Shown here piece after piece: positions 59,701-64,000 of a stretch of DNA of 64,000 nucleotides. Each line of letters opens with the position of its first letter. The first letter of the stretch is position 1. The DNA comes from Stomorhina lunata (lineage: Eukaryota > Arthropoda > Insecta > Diptera > Rhiniidae). The stretch is from assembly GCA_933228675.1 (NCBI GenBank), contig OW121741.1, positions 80,775,304 through 80,839,303 on the forward strand, in the 5' to 3' direction. The notes below the pieces were generated by a model. The model was not told the origin of the DNA, ran no database searches, and saw only the letters and a list, made by a program, of their open reading frames with translations. Made by a program: the position numbers and the translations under genes.

Positions 59701-60510
59701 GAAATTTTTTGAAAAATTTCCTATAAAAATAAGAAATTTTTGAAAAATTTCCTATAAAAATAAGAAATTTTTGAAAAATTTCCTATAAAAATAAGAAATT
59801 TTTGAAAAATTTCCTATAAAAATAAGAAATTTTTTGAAAAATTTCCTATAAAAATAAGAAATTTTTGAAAAATTTCCTATAAAAATAAGAAATTTTTGAA
59901 AAATTTCCTATAAAAATAAGAAATTTTTGAAAAATTTCCTATAAAAATAAGAAATTTTTGAAAAATTTCCTATAAAAATAAGAAATTTTTGAAAAATTTT
60001 TTATAAAAATTTTTTATAAAATAAGAAATTTTTGAAAAATTTCCTATAAAAATAAAAGATTTTTGAAAAATTTCCTATAAAAATAAGAAATTTTTGAAAA
60101 ATTTCCTATTTCCTTATTTTTATAGGAAATTTTTAAAAAATTCTTAATTTCATAAGAAATTTTTGAAAAATTTAATATTTTTTATAGGAAATTCTTCAAA
60201 ATTCTTATTTTTATAGGAAATTTTAAAAAATTTCTTATTTTTATTTATTAAAAAAATCGTTTTTAAGCCTTTAGAACCACTAATATAATGGTAATGGAAT
60301 AAATATATTTACATCTTTAATTAAATTCTTAAAGTTTAGTTTGAAAGTCTAAATGAGAATTATTTTCATTATCTTTGCAGATACTCCACGGCTGGTTCGA
60401 CCCACACCCTAAACAACTATTGCGATACATCGGATAATTGGACTGATCATGATATGGATATATACATGGCTAGAAATCCAACTACACGCAATGGTTTAGT
60501 GCCATTATGA
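32598..60510 (+). CDS. LRR-FN3 single-pass membrane receptor (Lrt-like candidate), eight exons
   Basis: Spliced exons are 32421/32598-32765, 32829-33779, 35236-35625, 35815-36515, 39897-40035, 52258-52382, 52706-52996 and 60381-60510. All junction phases agree (0,0,0,2,0,2,2), giving 964 residues from 32598 or 1023 from 32421. Residue numbers below count from 32421. The order is signal peptide (60-84), LRRNT (86-113), about 11 LRRs (130-415), LRRCT opening with CDCKLRWVAEWI and closing in exon 3, a Thr/Ser-rich mucin-like stalk (to ~650), an FN3-like domain (~664-760), a transmembrane helix (772-794, ITIAASAAICGTIIVAVIVF) and a 229-residue cytoplasmic tail with a Ser/Arg-rich stretch. Such proteins act in adhesion or guidance at the plasma membrane. 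The architecture is consistent with Drosophila Lrt, a tendon-cell receptor reported to bind Robo. I am about half sure of that orthology. Confidence 0.8.
32766..32828 (+). other. 63-bp stop-free intron 1
   Basis: The donor is GTGTGT and the acceptor TTTTTTCTCCTTCAG. The length is a multiple of three and there is no in-frame stop, so the reading frame runs through it and would add 21 residues. Splicing restores CDQ|VHFPTLM directly after the LRRNT cysteines. The translated intron (VCKKKVYEHMNINTILFFLLQ) does not fit an LRR protein. Confidence 0.75.
32829..33779 (+). CDS. LRR receptor gene, coding exon 2 (LRR domain)
   Basis: The exon encodes 317 residues with about 11 leucine-rich repeats of LxxLxLxxNxLxxLP type (for example LNLLDLSKNRIISIP, LAFLDLSLNGIKELP, LRVLDIGFNLLTALP). 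It ends within the LRRCT (HCDCKLRWVAEWIRNGDLQ). The donor is GTGAGT at 33780, phase 0. The apparent continuation to 33830 is intron. Confidence 0.9.
33815..35165 (+). repeat. 19-bp minisatellite in intron 2 (ACTGATCAGTACTAATTTT)
   Basis: About 70 units of ACTGATCAGTACTAATTTT start 35 bp after the donor and end about 70 bp before the acceptor, filling nearly all of the 1456-bp intron. The core TACTGATCAGTA is a perfect 12-bp palindrome. The period and core are shared with the 30.5-kb and 36.6-kb arrays. Confidence 0.9.
35236..35625 (+). CDS. LRR receptor gene, coding exon 3
   Basis: The acceptor is CCCCTTCCAG. The exon begins VTSRERNPQFCGSPNRFRDRGF and completes the LRRCT, with Cys residues in QFCG and ELTC. 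It then turns into a Thr/Ser-rich stalk (TTTEATTTARSTTTTT), likely O-glycosylated. The donor is GTAAGT at 35626, phase 0. Confidence 0.88.
35626..35814 (+). other. intron 3, 189 bp
   Basis: Short AT-rich intron with donor GTAAGT and acceptor ATTTCATTTTAG. It joins two Thr-rich coding stretches in phase 0. No repeat was seen in it. Confidence 0.85.
35815..36515 (+). CDS. LRR receptor gene, coding exon 4 (stalk, FN3, TM)
   Basis: The exon encodes 233 residues plus two bases. The Ser/Thr/Pro-rich stalk continues to about RPPLVLGFPP. An FN3-like fold follows, with SVIIQWDSD, GFRVVYRLFG and a closing REFKIKNV-CIIVCVISLEE strand pair. The transmembrane helix comes next, then the donor GTAAGC at 36516 in phase 2 within an Arg codon. 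Confidence 0.88.
36620..38298 (+). repeat. 19-bp minisatellite in intron 4 (GTACTGACCAGTACTTTTA)
   Basis: About 85 units of GTACTGACCAGTACTTTTA (with a CTCTTA variant) begin roughly 100 bp into intron 4. Interspersed deletions such as TCTTAGACTGACAAGTACTC recur at 36675, 37275, 37835 and 38040, pointing to block duplication. The ACTGACCAGTAC core is a one-base variant of the palindrome in intron 2. Confidence 0.9.
38299..39896 (+). other. remainder of intron 4
   Basis: AT-rich DNA with no host coding exon. It contains a possible tRNA-like repeat remnant at 39000-39240. The acceptor of exon 5 is weak in pyrimidines near its end (TCTTTGTCGGTATAAATAATAG), but it is preceded by a strong T/C tract at 39856-39880. 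Confidence 0.6.
39000..39240 (+). repeat. possible degraded tRNA-like SINE head
   Basis: TGGCTTAGTTG at 39003-39013 fits an RNA polymerase III A box. A clear B box is missing. 'gggtgctgtggcttagttc' occurs in reverse complement at about 45531-45549 (gaactaagccacagcaccc), so the head is dispersed at least twice. This is weak support. Confidence 0.3.
39897..40035 (+). CDS. LRR receptor gene, coding exon 5 (juxtamembrane tail)
   Basis: The exon completes the split Arg and encodes a basic stop-transfer segment RRSRKLQTSQQK followed by a Gly/Pro-rich stretch with NCCGPAGSPGPLGS. The CC pair just inside the membrane could be palmitoylated (inference). The donor is GTAAGC at 40036, phase 0. Confidence 0.85.
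40036..41399 (+). other. start of intron 5, dispersed repeats
   Basis: Intron 5 (40036-52257) starts here. 40425-40600 contains 'ataatacccttcacca' and 'gtcaaatgtggacca' phrases of the fly dispersed repeat family. 40945-41117 is the second copy of the 8860-9042 repeat. No exon is seen. Confidence 0.5.
40945..41117 (+). repeat. dispersed repeat, direct copy of 8860-9042
   Basis: The blocks ATGAGCACG, GCCTTAGCTTTCT, TTGGATAAT, TTGTTTCCG and TTTTTTATGGGACTT occur in the same order as at 8860-9042. Confidence 0.6.
41400..42425 (-). pseudogene. degraded non-LTR retrotransposon RT fragment
   Basis: The reverse strand from 42425 reads RVMKGVPQGGILSPLLFNF, the reverse transcriptase motif before the YADD box, then a stop and several further disablements. 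Near 41560 the reverse strand reads IDRAVPNICPACVY, resembling the Cys-rich C-terminal end of jockey-like polymerase proteins. Stops and frameshifts scatter throughout and the catalytic box is unrecognisable. It is an old, inactive insertion antisense to the host gene. The clade is uncertain. Confidence 0.65.
42430..43400 (-). pseudogene. degraded RTE-like LINE, endonuclease part
   Basis: The reverse strand shows RHEFGCGFIVN, then EDFYDQLEEVYDRCF and IILGDFNPKI (the GDFN motif of AP-type endonucleases), then QIDYIVNEGRHS, then RKRTETIRN-stop-KEHFSKLL and EQINDDGV, in the order expected for an RTE-like LINE running from endonuclease towards the RT domain. Stop codons and frame changes break it. 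It ends abruptly where the other LINE relic (41400-42425) begins. Confidence 0.6.
43401..43835. other. AT-rich intron sequence, nothing recognised
   Basis: No coding or repeat signal beyond general AT-richness. Confidence 0.5.
43836..44170 (+). repeat. 18-bp tandem repeat (AGAACTTCAAGATGACTC)
   Basis: About 15-18 units of AGAACTTCAAGATGACTC and variants such as CAGCAGTTCGAGATGACT. The left part is degenerate and the units around 44050-44110 are nearly identical. Confidence 0.8.
44590..45010 (-). pseudogene. RTE-like LINE, C-terminal RT relic
   Basis: The reverse strand reads IYQTFIRPIATFRSEVWSL, EKETLRIFQRKLLR, IFGP and SQVGHVLRIDQNR. These are the conserved 'TLIRPV.TYG.E.W', 'FERK.LRRI.GP' and 'W.GHV.RM' blocks that follow the RT domain in RTE-type LINEs. 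Several stops are present. It is separate from the endonuclease relic, because a single minus-strand element would have its endonuclease on the other side. Confidence 0.6.
45011..45664. other. intron 5 sequence, mixed repeats
   Basis: No gene is seen. A slightly GC-richer patch lies at 45300-45345. 45531-45549 is the reverse complement of the tRNA-like head at 39000. 45560-45660 already shows the 'ttataacgca' array that continues after the Helitron. Confidence 0.45.
45665..48376 (+). mobile_element. non-autonomous Helitron, copy 3 (long)
   Basis: The 5' end TCTTATATTC comes after an A (45664). The 3' end CTAA (48373-48376) comes before a T. The hairpin (CCTAGC/GCTCGG, one mismatch) lies upstream, and 'gtcaaccaggta' is shared with copy 1. 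The body matches copies 1 and 2 up to about 46870, with about four 125-bp modules. It then holds 1.4 kb not seen in the others, including an 11-bp tandem array. It is inserted within the TTATAATGC array of intron 5. Confidence 0.7.
47338..47560 (+). repeat. 11-bp tandem repeat (GAACTGAACTA)
   Basis: About 18 units of GAACTGAACTA, preceded by a 17-20 bp repeat of 'accttttagaataaaa' type (47225-47335). Both lie inside the extra segment of Helitron copy 3. Confidence 0.85.
48380..52080 (+). repeat. degenerate TTATAATGC array in intron 5
   Basis: About 3.5 kb of roughly 10-11 bp units of the ATTATAATGC / GATTATAATG / GTAGTATAAC type, interrupted by unique DNA at 48720-49540. Longer composite units such as 'gcattataatgcgattat' recur. 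Related arrays stand at 45560-45660, 53880-54310 and 56190-57335, so the family spreads across introns 5 and 7. Confidence 0.85.
48720..49540 (+). other. unique island within the TTATAATGC array
   Basis: Non-repetitive DNA with a short G-rich run (ggaggtggggggagggggg, about 49355-49373). No exon with matching splice phases is seen. Confidence 0.45.
52258..52382 (+). CDS. LRR receptor gene, coding exon 6
   Basis: The acceptor is CTTCTTAAAG and the donor GTGAGT at 52383. The exon enters in phase 0 and leaves in phase 2. It encodes EWDQVSAYSGRSIPRPRIYP and a Met/Asp-rich stretch. The exon is only 125 bp and is found by splice-phase continuity with exons 5 and 7. Confidence 0.82.
52383..52705 (+). 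other. intron 6, 323 bp
   Basis: AT-rich intron with a C/T-rich stretch at 52600-52640. The acceptor is ACTACAAACCAG. No repeat was seen. Confidence 0.8.
52706..52996 (+). CDS. LRR receptor gene, coding exon 7 (Ser/Arg-rich tail)
   Basis: The exon completes Arg and continues SIADGQSQHSFSNNSHRGYL, then ELRQSRQSLAAASERMSRAS and the basic RRSRPRSRSRDQ. Several R-x-x-S sites suggest phosphorylation by basophilic kinases (inference). The donor is GTAAGT at 52997, phase 2. Confidence 0.85.
52997..53879 (+). other. start of intron 7
   Basis: Intron 7 (52997-60380) opens with ordinary AT-rich sequence. A (TCGC/TCGT)n microsatellite lies at about 53328-53365 and a short GGAC run near 53625. The open frames here are not supported. 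Confidence 0.55.
53880..54310 (+). repeat. TTATAATGC array in intron 7, part 1
   Basis: Degenerate ATTATAATGC units as in intron 5. The LINE at 54311 is inserted at the right end. Confidence 0.8.
54311..56125 (+). pseudogene. non-LTR reverse transcriptase, one premature stop
   Basis: The frame is open from 54311 to TGA at 55961-55963. The RT motifs are in order: SPGPDGIP, NYRPIAICSALSKVLE, YGFRRGRSTGDL, VVALDISKAFDRVWH (first catalytic Asp), GVPQGSVLSPTLF and YSFADDSNI (catalytic FADD). They are followed by the thumb and the 'TIYTTYIRPKMEYNSHVW' block. The same frame continues after the TGA to TAG at 56123-56125 with SFFSRTVRMWNLLPAEIFP, a normal C-terminal block of these proteins, so the TGA is a single disabling mutation (or a truncating one). 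The N-terminal endonuclease is missing. Jockey/CR1-type; clade not determined. Confidence 0.85.
54311..56190 (+). mobile_element. 5'-truncated non-LTR retrotransposon (jockey-like)
   Basis: The insertion begins inside the coding region (GTKILAAPRGSKSFWSFVKRV) and ends with TAAATAAAAAAAAA. It is flanked by ATTATAA on both sides (54303-54309 and just after the A run), a possible 7-bp target duplication, although the surrounding array repeats the same motif. 5' truncation plus an A tail is the usual result of target-primed reverse transcription. It lies in intron 7 in the same orientation as the host gene. Confidence 0.88.
56240..56515 (+). mobile_element. tRNA-derived SINE
   Basis: An RNA polymerase III A box (TGGTATAGCAG, 56249-56259) and B box (GTTCGATCC, 56293-56301) have tRNA-like spacing, and the head begins GAACCGCCGTGGTATAGC. 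A tRNA-unrelated body of about 190 bp follows, ending in a TATATAT tract. It sits in the TTATAATGC array 50 bp after the LINE tail. It does not fold as a functional tRNA, since the 3' acceptor partner is lacking. Confidence 0.7.
56516..57334 (+). repeat. TTATAATGC array in intron 7, part 2
   Basis: Degenerate ATTATAATGC units with composite blocks such as 'gattataactcattataattcaattatgatgta', which recurs near 56615, 56770, 57045 and 57180 (period about 135-155 bp). Confidence 0.8.
57264..57405 (+). repeat. exact 71-bp tandem duplication
   Basis: 57264-57334 and 57335-57405 are identical by eye and contain AGTGTCGTGAAGACACTAG (stem GTGTC/GACAC). This is a very recent duplication at the edge of the array. 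Confidence 0.85.
57486..58341 (-). mobile_element. Tc1/mariner relic with long inverted ends
   Basis: Both ends begin GGGTGTCCCAACTAGAACG going inward (57488 and, reversed, 58339), with TA at 57484-57485 and 58342-58343. The inverted match does not stop after a normal terminal repeat. It runs on for about 160-195 bp, to 57683 on the left and 58180 on the right, broken by one gap of about 37 bp. The right arm runs into transposase codons and the left arm holds an inverted copy of the same codons (caatgacctttttgcataaa). Confidence 0.75.
57690..58200 (-). pseudogene. broken Tc1/mariner transposase
   Basis: The reverse strand reads MTFLHKIIFSDEAHFHLDVFVNRQNCRIW...VTVWCGFWAGGIIGPFF, with the first catalytic Asp in FSDEAHF. 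After a frame change it continues YENEAGQS-TVNGVRYREMI and a W-F-H-stop-DGATCHSARETI relic of the second catalytic block. The N-terminal DNA-binding half is absent. It is related to, but clearly distinct from, the element at 6214-7439. Confidence 0.75.
58342..58735 (+). other. intron 7 sequence, nothing recognised
   Basis: AT-rich. The open frame at 58329-58622 begins inside the transposon end and is not a gene. Confidence 0.5.
58736..60250 (+). repeat. 31-bp tandem repeat (AAATTTTTGAAAAATTTCC family)
   Basis: About 45 units of 31 bp, each made of GAAATTTTTGAAAAATTTCC followed by TATAAAAATAA. Long runs are identical. At about 60105-60120 (tttcctatttccttattttt) the unit orientation flips and the last five units are reversed and degenerate. 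Each unit contains AAATTTTTGAAAAATTT, almost a perfect palindrome. The array ends 130 bp before the last coding exon. Confidence 0.9.
60381..60510 (+). CDS. LRR receptor gene, terminal coding exon 8
   Basis: The acceptor is TTATCTTTGCAG. The exon completes Arg and encodes YSTAGSTHTLNNYCDTSDNW, then TDHDMDIYMARN and ...NGLVPL, with TGA at 60508-60510. The acidic, well-composed tail has no low complexity, which supports it as a genuine C-terminus. A weak internal donor (GTTTAG at 60494) could bypass the stop. Confidence 0.82.
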
Positions 60511-60591
60511 GGGCGGGTTATGCTATCCTGATATTTCGATGTTGTATTAAATTTAGATGATTTTTTCTGACAATACGTTACGTCTCCCGAG

Positions 60592-61362
60592 GGTACTGGC
60601 TCAGATAGTTCTACTAATTCTGTGGCTGGTAGTAGGGAGACGTATTCTTTAAATATGCAACAGCAACAACAACAACTACAGCGTGAACAACAACAACAGC
60701 AACAATTATTACTACTACAACAACAGCAGCCATATTATTTAAATCAAAATCATTATAATCGTTTAAGACGTACAGCTTCCAATGCCTCCTCCTCCACCTC
60801 AACAGCAGCGTCATCATCATCAACATCATCTTCATATCCACGTTGTACCTCACCGCCGGATGTAGTGCCTAGACTACAAAGCCACAGTAGTGGCAGCACA
60901 AATCCGGCCACAATACCCGAGGAATATGAACATAACGGTATAGTGGTGGAAAACTATTTCAATGAATACGAACGTCAAGAAATTGTACATCATCATCAGC
61001 CGAAAAGAAAATCAACAAATGCTACTGCAAAGGAAACGAATGTTAATTCGTGTACGAGAAGCATAAATGAGGAGAATATTGAAGCAGAGGTGAAAAAATC
61101 AATATTCACCATATCACCAACCCTAGAACGTCATTACCCTGGTAATTTAGTAGTAATTGAAAATATTCCAAGACAACAGCAATCACAAGCGCAAATTAAT
61201 GATTCAACGAGTAATTCTAATGCTATTACTAATAATTCTAATTGTAGCAATAATAATAATGATAATGATAACAATATAAATATTAATAATAATTCTAATT
61301 CTAGTTTAAATAAGCAAATTTCCCCCAACTCTAGTAGTGATGAGCATTTTAGTTCACAATGA
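60592..61362 (+). CDS. Gln-rich ORF, possible alternative C-terminus
   Basis: The frame is the same as exon 8, separated from it by three in-frame TGA codons (60508, 60529, 60568). From about 60571 it is open to TGA at 61360-61362. It has an acidic/Ser start (SPEGTGSDSSTNSVAGSRET), two poly-Gln runs, a poly-Ser run, a mid-part of ordinary composition (IPEEYEHNGIVVENYFNEYE) and a poly-Asn end. No ATG lies before MQQQQQ (60653), so an independent start is poor. A 111-bp intron (GTTTAG 60494 to CAG 60604, phase 1 at both sides) or one from 60499 to 60591 (phase 0) would fuse it to exon 8. This would give a longer isoform with about 250 extra residues. It could equally be 3'UTR with chance openness. 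Confidence 0.45.
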   Translation, partial: GTGSDSSTNSVAGSRETYSLNMQQQQQQLQREQQQQQQLLLLQQQQPYYLNQNHYNRLRRTASNASSSTSTAASSSSTSSSYPRCTSPPDVVPRLQSHSSGSTNPATIPEEYEHNGIVVENYFNEYERQEIVHHHQPKRKSTNATAKETNVNSCTRSINEENIEAEVKKSIFTISPTLERHYPGNLVVIENIPRQQQSQAQINDSTSNSNAITNNSNCSNNNNDNDNNININNNSNSSLNKQISPNSSSDEHFSSQ

Positions 61363-62170
61363 AAGTAAAAAAAAAAATACAAAAATTTTGTAAAAATTTT
61401 ATAAACTAAATCATCACTTAACAAAATTTTTAGAACAACGAAATTTTTTATTATTAACTTTTATATTTTAAAAAATCCCAACAAATCAAATTAAAACTTC
61501 AAATGATTCCCAGCCTTTTTAAGTTGAGGCTTGAAATCATTTGGACATTTATTGTTTTATCAACAAAAAAAATCTTATCAAAAAAATTATTAACGAAATT
61601 CTTACACTTAAGTCATTAATTTTATATTATTTACTAACTTATCTAAAACTACCTAAGGCAAAAAAAACTACCTTATGCAATATTAGTTTTAAAAATTATT
61701 TACCCCAAAAAAGAAGGTGCAATTTTTTCTTAAAACAAAAATCTTTTTGTACAAAATATTAATTTCTTATAATTTTGTTAAATTCTGGTTCTATTTTCTT
61801 GTACTTCATAATTATTATCCTTTAATTTTTTATTTAAAACTTTACCAAGAAACATTATTTGCAATAGTATTGTTTAATACAAAAGAAAGAAAAATAAATT
61901 AAGATTTTTATTTTTTACAATAAATTATTTTGTGTTTGTTTTATTTTTTTTTGAGTTTAAAATTTATTTAAAATTATATAAAAAAAAATTAGGAAAAAAA
62001 AATATTATGAAATTTTTTTCGGTCATTTTGGTCCCTGTTGGTCTAAGCAAAAGATATATTGCTTGAACCATAGAAATAGCTTAGATATTCCTTAAAAATG
62101 GATATCTCCAAATTTATTTTGACCCCGGTAACGCGAGGGTTAAACATTTCTAATTCTAGCAAAACTATTA
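61363..62170 (+). other. probable 3'UTR and downstream flank
   Basis: Very AT-rich. The frames at 61541-61902 are low complexity. 'gaccccggtaacgcgagggtta' near 62121 resembles the start of the duplicated unit at 8240. Confidence 0.4.
61893..61924 (+). terminator. candidate polyadenylation signals
   Basis: AATAAA occurs at 61893-61898 and 61919-61924, the second followed by a T/GT-rich stretch (ttttgtgtttgttttattttttttgag). These are plausible 3' ends for the LRR gene, 1.4 kb after the exon 8 stop and 0.5 kb after the Gln-rich ORF. AATAAA is common by chance in this DNA. Confidence 0.35.
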
Positions 62171-62179
62171 TATATGACG

Positions 62180-63830
62180 TTAGGCATATTTAGAACATTT
62201 TTTAAAAATTTCCTATTTTTAAAGGAAATTTTGTCAAAAATTTCTTATTTTTATAGGAAATTTTGTCAAAAATTTCTTTTTTAGTAAATTTTTCAAAAAA
62301 TTCTTATTTTTATAGGAAATTTTTTAAAAATTTCTTATTTTTATGGGAAATTTTTTAAAATCTTCTTATTTTTATAGGGAATTTTTTAAAAATTTTTTAT
62401 TGTATAAGAAATTTTTCAAAAATTTCTTATTTTGATAGGAAATTTTTCAAAAATTTATAATTTTTATAGGAAATTTTTCAACATCTTTAATTTTAAAAGA
62501 AAAATTTTTAGTTTTTCAAAAATTTTCTATATTTTTGTGGGAAACTTTCCAAAAAAAATTTTTTTTTAAGTAATTTTCAAAAATTTCTTATTTTTAAAGG
62601 AATTTTTCAAAAATTGTTTATAGGAATTAAAATTTCTTATTTTTATAGGAAATTTTTCAAAAATTTCTTATTTTTATAGGAAATTTTGTCAAAATTTTTT
62701 TATTTTTATAGGAAATTTTTCAAAAATGTCTGAATTTTATAGGAATTTTTTCAAAAATTTTTTATTTTTATAGGAAATTTTTTAAAAATTTCTTATTTTT
62801 ATGGGAAATTTTTTAAAATCTTCTTATTTTTATAGGAATTTTTTCAAAAATTTTTTATTGTATAAGAAATTTTTTAAAAATTTCTTATTTTGATTGGAAA
62901 TTTTTTAAAAATTTCTAATTTTTATATGAAATTTTTCAAAAATTTATAATTTTAAAAGAAATTTTTTTTTTTCAGAAATTTCCTATCAAAATAAGACATT
63001 TTTGAAAAATTTCCTATAAAAATAAGAAATTTTTGAAAAAATTCCTATAAAAATAAGAAATTTTTGAAAAAATTCCTATAAAAATAAAAATTTTTTGAAA
63101 AATTTCCTATAAAAATAAGAAATTTTTGAAAAAATTCCTATAAAAATAAGAAATTTTTGAAAAATTTCCTATAAAAATAAGAAATTTTTGAAAATTTTCC
63201 TATGAAAATAAGACATTTTTAAAAGTTTCCTATAAAAATAAGAAATTATAGAAAAATTTCGTATAAAATTAAGAAATTTTTGAAAATTTTCCTATAAAAA
63301 TAAATAAATTTTTGAAAAATTTCCTATAAAACTAAGAAATTCTAAAAAAAATCCTAAAAAATAAGAAATTTGTGAAAAATTTCTCAAAAAAAATAAAAAA
63401 TTTTCTATAAAAAGTAACAAATTTTAGAAAAATTTCAATGAAAATAAGAAATTTTTTAAAAATTTCCTAAAAATTCAGAAATTTTTTACAAATTTCTATG
63501 AAAATAAGAAATTTTTGAAAAATTTCCTATAAAAATAAGAAATTTTTAATTTTTTTTTAAATAACAAATTTTTGAAAAATTTCCTATAAAAATAAGAAGA
63601 TTTTCCTATGAAAATAAGACATTTTTAAAAATATCCTATAAAAATAAGAAATTTTTGAAAAATTTTGTATAAAAATAAGAAATTTTTGAAAAATTTTCTA
63701 TAAAAATAAGGAATTTTTAATAGAAAATTTTTAATTTTTATAGGAAATTTTTCGAAAATTTCTTATTTTTATAAGAAAATTTTCAAAAATTTCTTATTTT
63801 TATATGAAGTTTTTCAAAAATGAATTACAC
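62180..63830. repeat. 31-bp tandem repeat downstream, orientation switches
   Basis: Same family as 58736-60250. 62180-62965 is in reverse orientation (TTATTTTTATAGGAAATTTT), 62970-63720 is in forward orientation, and 63720-63820 is reversed again. Units are much more diverged than in the intron 7 array. It has no coding content. Confidence 0.85.
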
Positions 63831-64000
63831 AGGCCAACATGGTTTTGTTGTCAAAAAGTGGAGGGTCATTTCCGAAGTAGTTTTTGCGTAGAATCCGAAT
63901 CCGGGGTCCGAATTGCTCTATCACGTCAGGATTTTGACATATTTGAGGTTTTTTACCCAAAAAATGGCGTTTTTGGCTACTTTTGAGGTTATGTACAGAA
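63831..64000. other. window end, unresolved sequence
   Basis: Slightly GC-richer DNA ('gaatccgaatccggggtccgaattg'). A frame is open at 63804-63986 but starts inside the repeat array. No family is recognised. Confidence 0.3.

Noticed and set aside
58736..60250. CRISPR-like array of regular repeats
   Set aside because: The units are directly tandem with no unique spacers, the host is eukaryotic and no cas genes exist.
60622..60655. GTG at 60622 as an independent start of the Gln-rich ORF
   Set aside because: GTG is not a normal start in an animal gene and the frame is open upstream of it to 60571. A spliced fusion or UTR is more likely.
61541..61902. Lys/Leu/Tyr-rich frames in the 3' flank
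   Set aside because: Low-complexity AT-rich DNA next to polyadenylation signals. No family resemblance.

Overview
This is AT-rich nuclear DNA of an insect, most likely a higher (calyptrate-type) fly. The grounds are a multi-exon gene with GT-AG introns (one only 63 bp, two of 7-12 kb), CAA/CAG-rich coding sequence, Tc1/mariner, Helitron and non-LTR elements, and the fly-type 'tatggg-agct' dispersed repeats. No bacterial operon, rRNA, tRNA gene or CRISPR array is visible. Most of the window is repetitive and only one host gene can be supported.

Layout. 1-13.3 kb holds transposable elements: a helentron-like element (1793-3629), two members of a non-autonomous Helitron family (4621-6107 and 11002-12137) and a Tc1/mariner element with an open but internally deleted transposase (6214-7439). 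13.3-28.8 kb is dominated by a 12-bp satellite. About 4.1 kb is in one orientation (13.3-15.3 and 16.3-18.5 kb), then about 9.4 kb is in the opposite orientation (19.5-28.8 kb), with duplicated blocks inside. 30.5-32.2 kb is a degenerate 19-bp minisatellite.

32.4-61.4 kb is one plus-strand gene. I traced eight coding exons with matching splice phases. They encode a single-pass membrane protein: signal peptide, LRRNT, about 11 leucine-rich repeats, LRRCT, a Ser/Thr-rich stalk, a fibronectin-III-like domain, a transmembrane helix and a ~229-residue Ser/Arg-rich cytoplasmic tail. The best family guess is the fly Lrt-type LRR receptor, unconfirmed. A Gln-rich ORF after the stop, in the same frame, may be an alternative C-terminus.

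The introns are packed with repeats. Related 19-bp minisatellites occupy the probable 5'UTR intron, intron 2 and intron 4. The 12-kb intron 5 carries LINE relics, a third Helitron copy and a 'TTATAATGC' array. The 7-kb intron 7 carries a 5'-truncated LINE, a tRNA-like SINE, a mariner relic with long inverted ends and a 31-bp array. A second 31-bp array, with orientation switches, lies 3' of the gene.
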